DNA of 64,000 nucleotides from Pseudomonas cerasi (GTDB lineage: Bacteria; Pseudomonadota; Gammaproteobacteria; Pseudomonadales; Pseudomonadaceae): assembly GCF_900074915.1 (NCBI RefSeq), contig NZ_LT222315.1:79615-143614 (forward strand). Direction: 5' to 3'. The number at the start of each line of letters is the position of its first letter. Within the stretch, counting starts at the first letter, position 1. Shown piece by piece: positions 28,870 through 39,489 of this stretch. The notes under the pieces are model-generated. The model made no database searches. It was not told where the DNA came from and worked only from the letters and a program-made list of their open reading frames with translations. A program made the position numbers and the translations under genes.

Positions 28870-28899
28870 AAAAAACCCGCCTATTAGGGCGGGTTTTTT
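28870..28899 (+). terminator. Bidirectional rho-independent terminator
   Basis: The stem AAAAAACCCGCC / GGCGGGTTTTTT (12 bp) with a 6-nt loop works on either strand. It is the likely end of transcription from the 26.4-28.5 kb pair and shields the downstream virulence block. Confidence 0.88.
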
Positions 28900-29050
28900 C
28901 TAGGCCTCGAAGGCACTAGGTGTAGCAAAGGGCTCAAAGGCCAGTGACCAAATAATAGCAATCACACAGTGGTTATGTCAATCACCCAGCATCACTACCT
29001 GTAGCGGCTCGCGTTTGAAAACACGCGTGCTCGCAATCAGCGCACTTTTC

Positions 29051-29166
29051 GGCTCAGATTAACTGCGACTGGCGCAGTCCTCTGGCTCACATTAGCTGCG
29101 AGCGAGCTTGCATTCAGCTGCGTCTGCTTGCATTACATCGCTGGCAACTCACATTAGCTGCGAATG
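29051..29166. repeat. Irregular direct repeats, core CTCACATTAGCTGCGA
   Basis: Related copies start at 29051 (GGCTCAGATTAACTGCGACT), 29084 and 29146, with a shorter one at 29111. Spacing is uneven (33, 27 and 35 bp). They could be remnants of an element end or of protein-binding sites. No gene is attached to them. Confidence 0.6.
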
Positions 29167-29392
29167 AAAATGAGCGAAGCAGGTCGGCAAGTCAGCCGCG
29201 AGCATTTTGTCGTGCAGCTCGAGCGCAGGCGGATGAACACGTTAGTGAGCAGCGTTTTGATCTGATTGGCCTAGCGTCGAATTGCTCCACCAGATCGTTT
29301 ATGCGGAAGCAATGACAAATCAGGATGGCCATATGTCCACATCAGCGTGGAGCTTCTTGAGCGACATATCCGCCAGTTGTGAATCTTTCTTC

Positions 29393-29420
29393 GGAACCCA
29401 CAAGCCCTGATGACCACATA
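29393..29420 (+). promoter_or_regulatory. HrpL box upstream of matE-iaaL
   Basis: GGAACC is followed by 15 bases and CCACATA, a full match to the HrpL sigma-factor promoter GGAACC-N15/16-CCACNNA. It points rightward about 190 bp before matE, so matE and iaaL are probably expressed with the type III secretion regulon in plant tissue. Confidence 0.9.
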
Positions 29421-29613
29421 TTATGCCCTGTACGAAAGTCCGGGAGTGGGGTTCATGCAAGGCAAAAAAGGCGAGGAAGCGGATTTTACGGATTGTAAAT
29501 GAGTTTCGAGCTTGTTTTTAACGCAGCATCCCGGAGCGCAGCCACTTTTCATATAGAGCTTGAGGTGATGCAATGCCGTTGCTCATCTGGGATCAGTGAG
29601 AAGATGAGGATCA

Positions 29614-30990
29614 ATGGTAGTTACCAAAGCAGTCTTCACCAAGGGGTCGATGTTGCGGCATGTTGTATTCATGACCAGCACCAGTGCGACCAGCCTGCTG
29701 TCGATCTTTCTGATCGAAGTGCTGACCGTGGTTTACATCGCGATGCTGCGTGACGACAGTTTGCTGGCTGCGTTCGCTGTAGCCAAAACCCTGATGTTCT
29801 TCCTCATTTCGATGATCCTAGGCATCGCCGTGGCGGTCTCGACAACGGTTTCGAGAAGCTTGGGCAGCGGCGTGCCGGATCAAGCTAGACGCCTCGCCAG
29901 TAGTGGTGTGCTGCTTGGCAGCATGGCTGCCATTTGTGGCGCTGCGCTTGAGCTGGTAGTTCTCGACCAAGCCATCCGCATGTTGGGCGGAGAGGGCAAC
30001 AGTTTTACAGCGGCGCGTGAGTATCTGTGGCTAACCCTTCCGGCTTCGGTGCTGGTCGCTGTCGAGCAGCTATGCGTGCAGATACTGCGCAGTGCAGGCT
30101 TCGGCAAACAGGCGATGTGGACCCTGCTGACGGCGACGGCCGCCGTTGCCATCGCAGATCCGCTGCTTATTTTGGTGTTCGATCTGGGCCTGGTGGGTGC
30201 CGGCATCGCCTACCTGATATCGAGCCTGATATCGGCCTGTCTGGGGTTTTACTACGTTCACCGAGTCGCCCATCTGACCTGTCGGGTCAGCCTGAAGAAC
30301 CTGTCAGGTGACATCAGAAATATCGGGCGAACCGCCTTGCCAGCGGTGATTGGCAACCTGGCGACTCCAGTGGGCATGGCATACGTAATGGCTGCGATGG
30401 CGCCGTTCGGGTCTCAGGCGCTGGCGACTATCGGGGTGATCGACAGGGTCATTCAGGTTGCTTTTTGTATCGTGTTCGCCTTGCCCGGTGCGCTGATCCC
30501 GATACTGGGGCAAAACCTGGGCGCAATGAACACTGCTCGCGTGTCGCAAGCCATAAAGATGACGTACGGATTGTTGATCGGCTACGGCTCAGTGACCTCG
30601 CTGTTACTCATTCTGCTCGCTGAGCCATTAGCCAGCTTGTTTCATGTCGCCGGTGAAGGCCAGGTCGTGTTCTTCGCGTTCTGCCGATGGGGCGGCCTGC
30701 TCTGGACCCTGATAGGGCTCCAGTTCATCGCCACCTCCATCTTTCTCAGCGTAGGAAGGCCGATGTACGTAACGCTGTTCGGCTGGCTACGCGCTAGCCT
30801 GGGAACCGTACCGTTCGTGTGGTACGGCGCACAGGCATTTGGCAGCGTCGGGGTGATGCTCGGGCAACTACTGGGCAACACAGTAGTGGCCTTTTGTGCC
30901 TGCTGGGTAGCCCATCTGCTCATGAAAAAGATACCGAGCAACAAGGCCAACTTCATAGGGAACCGATCCCTCCATCGGGGTAACTCATAG
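29614..30990 (+). CDS. matE: MATE-family efflux transporter
   Basis: The 458-aa polytopic inner-membrane protein has twelve hydrophobic segments arranged as two similar halves, as in MATE exporters. The start ATG at 29614 follows GAGGA. In the P. syringae group a matE gene precedes iaaL and both answer to HrpL. The same order and a matching promoter are present here. The exported compound is unknown and may relate to conjugated auxin. Confidence 0.92.
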   Translation: MVVTKAVFTKGSMLRHVVFMTSTSATSLLSIFLIEVLTVVYIAMLRDDSLLAAFAVAKTLMFFLISMILGIAVAVSTTVSRSLGSGVPDQARRLASSGVLLGSMAAICGAALELVVLDQAIRMLGGEGNSFTAAREYLWLTLPASVLVAVEQLCVQILRSAGFGKQAMWTLLTATAAVAIADPLLILVFDLGLVGAGIAYLISSLISACLGFYYVHRVAHLTCRVSLKNLSGDIRNIGRTALPAVIGNLATPVGMAYVMAAMAPFGSQALATIGVIDRVIQVAFCIVFALPGALIPILGQNLGAMNTARVSQAIKMTYGLLIGYGSVTSLLLILLAEPLASLFHVAGEGQVVFFAFCRWGGLLWTLIGLQFIATSIFLSVGRPMYVTLFGWLRASLGTVPFVWYGAQAFGSVGVMLGQLLGNTVVAFCACWVAHLLMKKIPSNKANFIGNRSLHRGNS

Positions 30991-31072
30991 CCCACGCTTT
31001 GCCCACCCTTCGCCGCCGAGGGGGAAGGCAGGTCGTACAGATAATCAAAAAAATGGACTATAGAGGACTCTC

Positions 31073-32260
31073 ATGACTGCCTACGATGTAGAAAAGGAAT
31101 GGAGCAGAATTTCCAATACTGCCGCTAAAACCCACCAGAACAATGACTTTGAAGGTTTCACCTACCAGGACTTCAGAACCCACGTACCGATCATGGACAA
31201 GGAAGGCTTCGCGGCACAAACCGAACGCTGCCTTGAGCGCAACGAGCGAAACTGCCTGATCGGCTTTACCAGTGGCACCAGCGGCAACCTCAAACGCTGT
31301 TATTACTACTACGACTGCGAAGTCGATGAAGACAGCTCACGCTCCAACGTCTTTCGCAGCAACGGCTTTATTCAACCCGGTGATCGCTGCGCCAACCTGT
31401 TCACCATCAACCTGTTTTCTGCCCTGAACAACATCACCACCATGATGGCCGGCAACTGCGGGGCGCATGTAGTGTCGGTGGGTGACATCACCCTGCTGAC
31501 CAAGAGTCACTTCGAGGCACTCAACTCGATCAAGCTCAACGTACTGCTTGGCGTACCCTCGACCATCCTGCAGTTCATCGATGCCATGCAACAGCACGGC
31601 GTGCACATCGACATCGAAAAGGTCGTCTTCAATGGCAAGGGCCTGAAAACCTTCCAGAAGAAAATCATCAGGGAAGCCTTTGGCGAACAGGTTTCCATCG
31701 TCGGTGTGTATGGCAGTTCCGAGGGCGGCATTCTGGGGTTCACCAACAGCCCTTGCCACACCGAATACGAGTTTCTGTCCGACAAGTATTTCATCGAAAA
31801 AGAAGGCGACAGCATCCTCATCACCTCGCTGACCCGCGAGAACTTCACACCGCTGCTCAGGTATCGCCTGGGAGACACCGCCACCCTTTCGATGAAGGGC
31901 GACAAGCTCTACCTGACCGACATCCAGCGAGAGGACATGAGCTTCAACTTCATGGGCAACCTCATCGGTCTGGGCATCATTCAGCAAGCGATCAAACAGA
32001 CACTGGGCCGCACGCTGGAAATCCAGGTCCACCTGTCAGTGACTGACGCGCGCAAGGAACTGGTGACTGTTTTCGTTCAGGCCTCGGAAGTTGACGAAGA
32101 TGAACGCGCCAGAATCGAAACCGCCATCGCCGATATTCCGGACATCAACGAGGCCTATCAGAAAGACCAGGGCAGCGTGCTGGTTGTGCGCAAGGATGCC
32201 AGAGAGTACGCCGTCTCGGAGCGAGGCAAAATGCTCTACATCATTGACCGCAGGAATTGA
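31073..32260 (+). CDS. iaaL: Indoleacetate-lysine synthetase
   Basis: The 395-aa product is an ATP-dependent ligase of the adenylate-forming type that joins indole-3-acetate to the epsilon amino group of lysine, lowering active auxin. The ATP-binding P loop is IGFTSGTSGNLKRC (about residues 63-76), and further motifs include VYGSSEGG and LLRYRLGD. Length equals that of known IaaL. It lies 82 bp after matE, with GAGGA before the start. A strong terminator follows. Confidence 0.95.
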   Translation: MTAYDVEKEWSRISNTAAKTHQNNDFEGFTYQDFRTHVPIMDKEGFAAQTERCLERNERNCLIGFTSGTSGNLKRCYYYYDCEVDEDSSRSNVFRSNGFIQPGDRCANLFTINLFSALNNITTMMAGNCGAHVVSVGDITLLTKSHFEALNSIKLNVLLGVPSTILQFIDAMQQHGVHIDIEKVVFNGKGLKTFQKKIIREAFGEQVSIVGVYGSSEGGILGFTNSPCHTEYEFLSDKYFIEKEGDSILITSLTRENFTPLLRYRLGDTATLSMKGDKLYLTDIQREDMSFNFMGNLIGLGIIQQAIKQTLGRTLEIQVHLSVTDARKELVTVFVQASEVDEDERARIETAIADIPDINEAYQKDQGSVLVVRKDAREYAVSERGKMLYIIDRRN

Positions 32261-32286
32261 ATGGCTGATGTGAAAGCATGAACACG

Positions 32287-32327
32287 CTGCACCGACGGTG
32301 CCTTTGGCTGTGTCGGTGCAGTTTTTT
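32287..32327 (+). terminator. Terminator after iaaL
   Basis: The stem CTGCACCGAC / GTCGGTGCAG (10 bp) has a 15-nt loop and is followed by six T. It lies 26 bp after the iaaL stop. Confidence 0.9.
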
Positions 32328-32515
32328 GGAGGATTCGGAAGCGTCAGAGGTCAGAGTCCACGAAACTGAAACGAACAGACTAATATTTACAGGCCTCTGT
32401 AGCATGATTATCCGTCAACCTGACAGGCCCCGCCTCGCATCACCTCAGTTAAAGACGTTGCACGATTGACCGGTGTGTCCCTGGGGTCGGTTCAGGCTGG
32501 GGGCGAAATGACACG

Positions 32516-32755
32516 CTAAGCCGTTTCGCGATGCCTGCGGACAATTTCAGTGACGGTGTTCTTGCTAATACCAAGATCTCGGGCAATCCATCTGTAACTG
32601 CGACCTGCTTCAATCGCTTCGATGACTTTGGGGTAAAGTTTGTCGGATTTCGGGCGCACGCCTACTTGCCGCCCGAGCTTACGCCCTCGGGCACGAGAAG
32701 CGGCGAGGCCTGACTTGACTCGTTCACTGATGAGATCGCGCTCGAACTCCGCGAT
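32516..32755 (-). pseudogene. Serine resolvase C-terminal fragment (tnpR remnant)
   Basis: About 79 codons remain: FERDLISERVKSGLAASRAR and the HTH SYRWIARDLGISKNTVTEIV, typical of a Tn3-family resolvase/invertase. The catalytic N-terminal domain with the active Ser is deleted. The open frame continues a few codons through the deletion joint. Confidence 0.85.
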
Positions 32756-32765
32756 GCCGGAGCGG

Positions 32766-33062
32766 CGCGCCCAGATCGGCCTTAACAAGGGTGAGGCTCA
32801 CCATGCTCTCAAGAATGCGTTGCGCATCGGCCGCCAGGGCGAAATACGTGACCGCACAAGCGAAGGGCAGCATTACCTGATTGCTGGGCTCAACCTGCTC
32901 ACCGCAATCATTATCTACTGGAACACCATCCACATCGGTCACGCGGTCGCTGAACGACAAAGGGAAGGGCTAGATGTGCCACCCGAACTTCTGGCACACA
33001 TCTCTCCGCTTGGTTGGGCTCACATATTACTGACAGGCGAATATCTCTGGCCCAAGCCGTAA
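32766..33062 (+). pseudogene. Tn3-family transposase C-terminal fragment (tnpA remnant)
   Basis: About 98 codons encode the highly conserved end of Tn3 transposases (GLNKGEAHHALKNALRIGRQ, then ISPLGWAHILLTGEYLW). The rest, with the DDE residues except the distal part, is gone. It ends 25 bp before the right terminal repeat, as normal in intact elements. Confidence 0.9.
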
Positions 33063-33152
33063 GTTCTTAACGTGTCATTTCGCCCCCTGTAGTGGTCTAA
33101 TGATTCCGGACACTCATTTAGGCGAGAATATCGCCAGATATAGAGGTGTCTG

Positions 33153-33461
33153 ATGACCAAACAACGCCGTACCTTTTCCATTGAATTCAAACGCGAGGCC
33201 GCAGGCCTCGTGCTCGATCAAGGCTATAGCCACATCGAAGCCTCCCGTTCGCTTGGGGTGGTCGAGTCTGCGCTGCGTCGTTGGGTGAGCCAACTCCAGC
33301 AGGAGCGCAATGGCGTAACGCCTCAGAGCAAAGCCATGACGCCCGAGCAGCAGAAAATCCAGGAACTAGAAGCCCGGATCGCCCGTCTTGAGCGGGAGAA
33401 ATCCATTTTAAAAAAGGCTACCGCGCTCTTGATGTCGGAAGAACACGAGCGCATGCGCTGA
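33153..33461 (+). CDS. IS3-family OrfA
   Basis: The 102-aa product has an HTH (SHIEASRSLGVVESALRRW) and a leucine-zipper-like tail (IQELEARIARLEREKSILKK), the usual OrfA form. In intact relatives a frameshift joins it to OrfB. The partner is broken here. Confidence 0.9.
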   Translation: MTKQRRTFSIEFKREAAGLVLDQGYSHIEASRSLGVVESALRRWVSQLQQERNGVTPQSKAMTPEQQKIQELEARIARLEREKSILKKATALLMSEEHERMR

Positions 33462-34030
33462 TCGATCAGCTCGGTGCCCATGAGCCGATCGAGTTGCTGT
33501 GCGAAGCGTTCGAGATACCTCGCTCGTGCTACTACGACCATTGCCTGCGACGCCGGGCTCCAGACCCCGAGCGGGTTCGTTTACTCAGCCGAGTCAATAG
33601 CTGTTCGGGAAAAGTCGAAGCGCTGCCGGCAGCCGCAGTATCGTGTCGATGATGCAGGAGGATGGCGAGCAAATCGGTCGGTTCAAGGTGCGTGGCCTGA
33701 TGCGGGAACTGGGATTAATCAGCAAGCAACCAGGCTCGCATACTTATAAACACGCAACAGCGGAGCGGCCTGATATTCCGAATATTTTGAATCGGGAGTT
33801 CGATGTACCCGCGCCCAATCAGGTCTGGTGTGGCGACATCACCTACATCTGGGCGCAAGGGAAATGGCATTACCTGGCAGTGGTTATGGATCTTTATGCG
33901 CGTCGGATTGTGGGTTGGGCGTTTTCGAACAAGCCGGATACGGACTTGGTGATCAAGGCGCTGGACATGGCTTATGAGCAACGCGGCAAGCCTCAGGGCC
34001 TGCTGTTTCACTCCGACCAGGGCGCCCAAT
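33449..34030 (+). pseudogene. IS3-family OrfB transposase, frameshifted and truncated
   Basis: The first part reads LIDQLGAHEPIELLCEAFEI in one frame. Near 33590-33600 a missing base moves the frame, after which SMMQEDGEQIGRFKVRGLM, the first catalytic Asp (VWCGDITYIW) and the second (FHSDQG) are readable. The C-terminus with the catalytic Glu is lost at the IS21 junction at 34030. Confidence 0.88.
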
Positions 34031-34078
34031 TGTCAACGCCAACTAAAAAGTGACCCCCTTCCGTGCTAAATCGCCAAC

Positions 34079-35907
<1,829 letters not shown>

Positions 35908-36059
35908 ATTGGCAGCTCAAAGCCGCCAGTTTTACCCAGGGGGGTCAATTCTAGGTTGGCGTTAGGGGGTCATTTTTACAGTGGCGGTGACATTTATACA
36001 AAACGCTTGCGGTAAACGTGTCTAGTATCTACAATGTGTAAACTTTTTAGGGGGTTATT

Positions 36060-36314
36060 ATGGAAGTCAAAGTGCAGCAGTGGGGCAATAGCGCGGCGAT
36101 TCGCCTGCCCGCAACCGTGCTTAAGCTGATGAATCTGGTCAGTGGCGATGTGCTGAAACTCGATGTGTCCGCCGAGGTTATGACCCTCAAGCCTGCGAAG
36201 GCCAAGCCGCATTACGCGCTGGCCGAGCTGATGGCGCAGTGTGACTTGAGCGCGCCGGAGCCTGCCGACATGGCAGTGTGGAATGCCATGTCAGCTGTTG
36301 GGCGTGAAGCGTGA
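36060..36314 (+). CDS. mazE: MazE/PemI-type antitoxin
   Basis: The 84-aa product has an N-terminal AbrB-like swapped-hairpin domain (VKVQQWGNSAAIRLPATVLK, about residues 3-22) that binds DNA, and a C-terminal tail that would mask the toxin. It is preceded by AGGGGG and overlaps the toxin start by 4 bp. The pair ensures plasmid maintenance and autoregulates. Confidence 0.92.
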   Translation: MEVKVQQWGNSAAIRLPATVLKLMNLVSGDVLKLDVSAEVMTLKPAKAKPHYALAELMAQCDLSAPEPADMAVWNAMSAVGREA

Positions 36315-36658
36315 AGCGGGCCAAATTTAACCGTGGCGATATTGTGCGCCTGAACCTGAATCCCACCGCTGGCCGTGAGCAGCAAGGTGATTTTCGTCCT
36401 GCGCTGATCATTTCGCCTGCGGCCTTCAACGTGTCGGGCTTGGTCCTGATCGCGCCCGTCACTCAAGGCGGAGATTTTGCCCGCTATGCCGGTTTTGCCG
36501 TGCCCCTGAGCGGTTCCGGCACCGAGACGCAAGGCGTGGTGTTATGCAATCAACTCCGCACCGTTGATCTTGAGGCCCGTGGGGGTAAGCGCGTAGAGAC
36601 GGTTCCCGAGGTAGTGATGGACGATGTACTGGCCCGCATTCAAGTGCTTATTGAATAA
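36311..36658 (+). CDS. mazF: MazF/PemK-type endoribonuclease toxin
   Basis: The 115-aa product starts at GTG within the antitoxin stop region. Family hallmarks are FNRGDIVRLNLNPTAGREQQG (start of the barrel), RPALIISP and a C-terminal helix (EVVMDDVLARIQVLI). The conserved Arg and Thr/Ser region used for RNA cleavage is present (LIAPVTQGG). It is expected to cut mRNA when the antitoxin is lost. Confidence 0.92.
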   Translation: MKRAKFNRGDIVRLNLNPTAGREQQGDFRPALIISPAAFNVSGLVLIAPVTQGGDFARYAGFAVPLSGSGTETQGVVLCNQLRTVDLEARGGKRVETVPEVVMDDVLARIQVLIE

Positions 36659-36703
36659 GGAAAACGGAATGACCAAATCGATCGCCAAAAGAGAGGCGAA
36701 GCC

Positions 36704-36958
36704 ATGACCAAAGCCGAACTTATCAAGCTGGAAATCAAGCTACGCATAGCCTACCGCCGGGCGTTCTTCTGCGGCGTGCTGATCGTCTGCGCGATGGTTG
36801 CTATCGTCATGGTGTCCATGATCGCAGGCCAGCCAGTAGACCAAAAAGCGCTCGCCGAAGGATGGACGCCGCTCATTATGTTGATGGCTGCTATCGCCGG
36901 TATTTGCCAGTTCTTCCACGCTGGGGTGAAGGACAAAATCAAGAAGCTGGAGCAGTAG
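36704..36958 (+). CDS. Small two-span membrane protein, unknown
   Basis: The 84-aa product has hydrophobic segments at about residues 20-42 and 56-72 with charged ends. It follows the toxin gene by 45 bp on the same strand. Function unknown. Confidence 0.6.
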   Translation: MTKAELIKLEIKLRIAYRRAFFCGVLIVCAMVAIVMVSMIAGQPVDQKALAEGWTPLIMLMAAIAGICQFFHAGVKDKIKKLEQ

Positions 36959-36984
36959 AAATCCGATTGATTTAGGAAAAAACC

Positions 36985-37221
36985 ATGACCGAACCGCTGG
37001 CCCCGGCCGAACTTATCGACGCTAACGAACTGGCCGCGCTGCGTCTGGCTGCAGAGCGTTACGCTTGGCTGCGCACGCATTCGGTGCGTATTCAGGGCAG
37101 CGAGGTGTGGTACAGCGGGGCCGCACTGGACGTACGCGCGGATGTGGGCCTTGAGCATGTCGCGTTTGCCAAGGACGTGACTCCGAAACGCCTCAAGACG
37201 GGCAAGCGCCCCGACAGATAG
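36985..37221 (+). CDS. Small unknown soluble protein
   Basis: The 78-aa product is A/L-rich at the start (ELAALRLAAERYAWLR), with a basic tail. It is co-directional with neighbours 25-45 bp away. The N-terminal pattern is seen in many small phage/plasmid proteins, but no function can be given. Confidence 0.6.
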   Translation: MTEPLAPAELIDANELAALRLAAERYAWLRTHSVRIQGSEVWYSGAALDVRADVGLEHVAFAKDVTPKRLKTGKRPDR

Positions 37222-37323
37222 GAAACCGCTCAGCTGCACCCTCAAGCCTCGGCCTAAAAAACCGGGGCCTAGGAAGTAGAAACAGGCCACTTTCGGCACT
37301 CAGACCCAGCAGGAACGCAGACC

Positions 37324-37536
37324 ATGGCAATTCAGGCGAAACAGTTTGTGACGGGCTCTAATGAGCGAGTGTTGACCGACGACGGCCAGCAAGGCATGCA
37401 CGGTAAGGATGGCATTGGCTCATCGACCGAACGGTGCCAGGGCCACGTCGCCGCCGCGATCTACGCGAACTGCGCCCAACTGGACAACCGCCAGTTGGAT
37501 GAGATTATCGAGTGGGTTCGCCTCTACAAGAAATGA
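37324..37536 (+). CDS. Small unknown protein
   Basis: The 70-aa product has no motif. The ATG follows a weak purine-rich site. The end (QLDNRQLDEIIEWVRLYKK) looks like a real helix. Belongs to the small-gene run after mazEF. Confidence 0.5.
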   Translation: MAIQAKQFVTGSNERVLTDDGQQGMHGKDGIGSSTERCQGHVAAAIYANCAQLDNRQLDEIIEWVRLYKK

Positions 37537-37621
37537 TCCGGGAAAACCCGCTGGAAAACGCGCGGGATTGAGCAAGATCACAAGGATTATCAACGATTTA
37601 CGAATTTACGGAAAACACAGA

Positions 37622-38062
37622 ATGAAAGCACTTACAGCCCTCAGTGATTTTGAACACGGCTTTGTTATCGCAGAAGCGTTGGCCGCTCGGTTGGGCGATC
37701 CCAACCTGGCTGCAAAGATGCTTGGCAATGCGGGCTTCCAAGCGTTGGATTGCTCGGAACTGAATGCGGTCGACAAGCAGCAGCTCCAGCTGGTGAACTG
37801 GGCAGCCTGCGGCTGCAAATTGTGGGATTTTGAAATCGGTTATCATAGCCGAAATCGAGTCGATACCTCCTCAGCACAGGCTTACACATGGCGTCAGAGA
37901 CAAAAAAACGTAAACGGGCGAGCCGGGCAAAAGCCAAGGCAAAGCAGACCCGTCTCCAACGCGCCGGGCATACCACCTTCGTGCCCGATACCGACTTTTC
38001 CTTCGATATCGATCCTTTCGGTGATGTCGATCTTTGTAGTTGCTGCCAGACAACGTATCTGA
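37622..38062 (+). CDS. Small unknown protein, possibly truncated at its end
   Basis: The ATG at 37622 starts a plausible sequence (FEHGFVIAEALAARLGDPNL, then ALDCSELNAVDKQQLQLV). After about residue 80 the frame becomes basic and proline/serine-rich and overlaps the next gene. The natural C-terminus may have been replaced. Function unknown. Confidence 0.4.
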   Translation: MKALTALSDFEHGFVIAEALAARLGDPNLAAKMLGNAGFQALDCSELNAVDKQQLQLVNWAACGCKLWDFEIGYHSRNRVDTSSAQAYTWRQRQKNVNGRAGQKPRQSRPVSNAPGIPPSCPIPTFPSISILSVMSIFVVAARQRI

Positions 38063-38169
38063 ACGACATGTTTCCCGACGCTTCTTGCGTAAGCGTTTCG
38101 ATGAGAGAAGGGCCAGGCGGATTCGCCATCACCGCCGTCATTCACCACGATGAGGAGCCGCCCTGCTGA
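37888..38169 (+). CDS. Small unknown Cys-containing protein next to IS91-type transposase
   Basis: The 93-aa product has a lysine/arginine-rich start and a DLCSCCQTTYLND centre with a possible metal site. Overlaps the preceding frame and the first codons of the transposase. No good ribosome site. Modest support. Confidence 0.4.
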   Translation: MASETKKRKRASRAKAKAKQTRLQRAGHTTFVPDTDFSFDIDPFGDVDLCSCCQTTYLNDMFPDASCVSVSMREGPGGFAITAVIHHDEEPPC

Positions 38170-39379
38170 CGTGGCCTCTGCACCGCCTGCTTACACACCT
38201 CGACCGCTCAAAAACCTCTTCACGGCCAACGGCTGCTGGGCAGATTTGCTGGAAGCCGGCGGTCTGCGCCAAATCGAAGTGGAGTCGATCAGCAAAATGC
38301 TCGCCTGCGGCACCTCGATACTGGGCGTCAAACACTACACCTGTGGCAATGAGCATTGCCCGCACGTCAAATACCTGTGCAACACCTGCCATTGCCGGGC
38401 CTGTCCCTCCTGCGGCAAAAAGGCCACCGACCAGTGGATCGCCGTGCAAAACAACCGTCTGCCCGACTGCCCCTGGCAGCATCTGGTGTTCACGCTGCCC
38501 GACACGCTGTGGCCCCTGTTCTTCTACAACCGCTGGCTGCTCGATGCGCTGTTTCGGCTGGCGGCCGATAACCTGATCTACGCCGCCAAGCGGCGCGGTT
38601 TGCGCGTCGGGATTTTCGGGGCGCTGCACACCTATGGCCGGCGGCTCAACTGGCATCCCCACGTCCACCTGTCGGTGACCGCGGGCGGCCTGGATGAGCA
38701 GGGCGTCTGGAAAAATCTGTCGTTCCACAAAGAGGCCCTGCGGCGGCGCTGGATGTGGCTGGTGCGCGATTACCTGCTGGGACAGCCGCTTTCGCAACTG
38801 ACGATGCCGCCGCCGCTGGCCCACATCCTCTGTGAAAGCGACTGGCGCCGTCTGATACTGACCGCTGGCGGCCAGCACTGGCACATCCACTTGTCGAAGA
38901 AGACGGAAAACGGGCGAAAGACCGTCAATTACCTGGGCCGCTACCTGAAAAAACCGCCGATCTCGGGCAGTCGTCTGGCGCATTACACCTGCGGGGCCAC
39001 GTTGAGCTTCACCTACCTGGATCACCGCACACAGACCTATCAGCAGGAAACGCTGAGCCAGGCCGACATGCTGCGCCGGGTGGTGCAGCACATCCCGGAA
39101 AAGCATTTCCGGATGATCCGGTATTTTGGTTTTCTGGCCAATCGGGTCTGCGGGCAGTACCTGCCGAAGGTCTATGAAGCACTGAAGATGGCGACGCCAG
39201 GACCGGTACCAAAGCTGTATTTTGCGCAGATGGCCAAAGCCTTTCTAAACGTCGATCCGTTCCGTTGCGTGCTGTGTGGCGCACGGATGGTATACACGGC
39301 GGCAATCAGCGGGCTGACGGTGCAGGGACTGGTCCTCAACGCTCAGGCGATCGCGCAGATGAGGTACGTGAAGCCCTGA
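38150..39379 (+). CDS. IS91-family HUH transposase (IS801-like)
   Basis: The 409-aa product has an N-terminal zinc cluster with CNTCHCRACPSCG. The HUH motif is HPHVHLSV and the Tyr region is VNYLGRYLKK, in the order used by rolling-circle transposases of the IS91 family. Length and host group match IS801 of P. syringae. A short hairpin (GGTGCG-TC-CGCACC) follows the stop at about 39389 and may be part of the origin end. I could not set exact element ends. Confidence 0.88.
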   Translation: MRSRPADVASAPPAYTPRPLKNLFTANGCWADLLEAGGLRQIEVESISKMLACGTSILGVKHYTCGNEHCPHVKYLCNTCHCRACPSCGKKATDQWIAVQNNRLPDCPWQHLVFTLPDTLWPLFFYNRWLLDALFRLAADNLIYAAKRRGLRVGIFGALHTYGRRLNWHPHVHLSVTAGGLDEQGVWKNLSFHKEALRRRWMWLVRDYLLGQPLSQLTMPPPLAHILCESDWRRLILTAGGQHWHIHLSKKTENGRKTVNYLGRYLKKPPISGSRLAHYTCGATLSFTYLDHRTQTYQQETLSQADMLRRVVQHIPEKHFRMIRYFGFLANRVCGQYLPKVYEALKMATPGPVPKLYFAQMAKAFLNVDPFRCVLCGARMVYTAAISGLTVQGLVLNAQAIAQMRYVKP

Positions 39380-39489
39380 CAGGGGGAAGGTGCGTCCGCA
39401 CCTAAGCTTCGCGGTTAAATAACCTGCGTTAATGCGGATTGATAGGGATTTTCACTGCATAAGTAACGCATCAGCGTCTTCCTACCCAT

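Larger units (their letters stand above)
28477..29392. other. Gene-poor stretch with terminator and degenerate repeats
   Basis: About 0.9 kb without a supportable gene. It contains a strong terminator (28870-28899) and irregular repeats with an AGCTGCG core at 29051-29166. Short frames here have the composition of shadows or remnants. It separates the membrane-protein pair from the HrpL-controlled virulence block. Confidence 0.55.
32499..33087. mobile_element. 589-bp deletion derivative of a Tn3-family transposon
   Basis: It is bounded by inverted ends GGGGGCGAAATGACACG at 32499-32515 and its complement ending at 33087, a Tn3-type terminal repeat. Inside are only the C-terminus of a serine resolvase (minus strand) and the C-terminus of a Tn3 transposase (plus strand), joined within about 10 bp of each other. 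I see no 5-bp target duplication (AGGCT against TGTAG). It cannot move by itself but keeps both ends. Confidence 0.85.
33093..34030 (+). mobile_element. IS3-family element (IS51-like group), truncated by IS21 copy B
   Basis: It starts at TGGTCTAATGATTCCGGACAC, five bases past the mini-Tn3 end, contains orfA and a broken orfB, and is cut off at 34030 by the IS21 copy. The right end and last part of orfB are missing, so it is dead. Confidence 0.85.
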
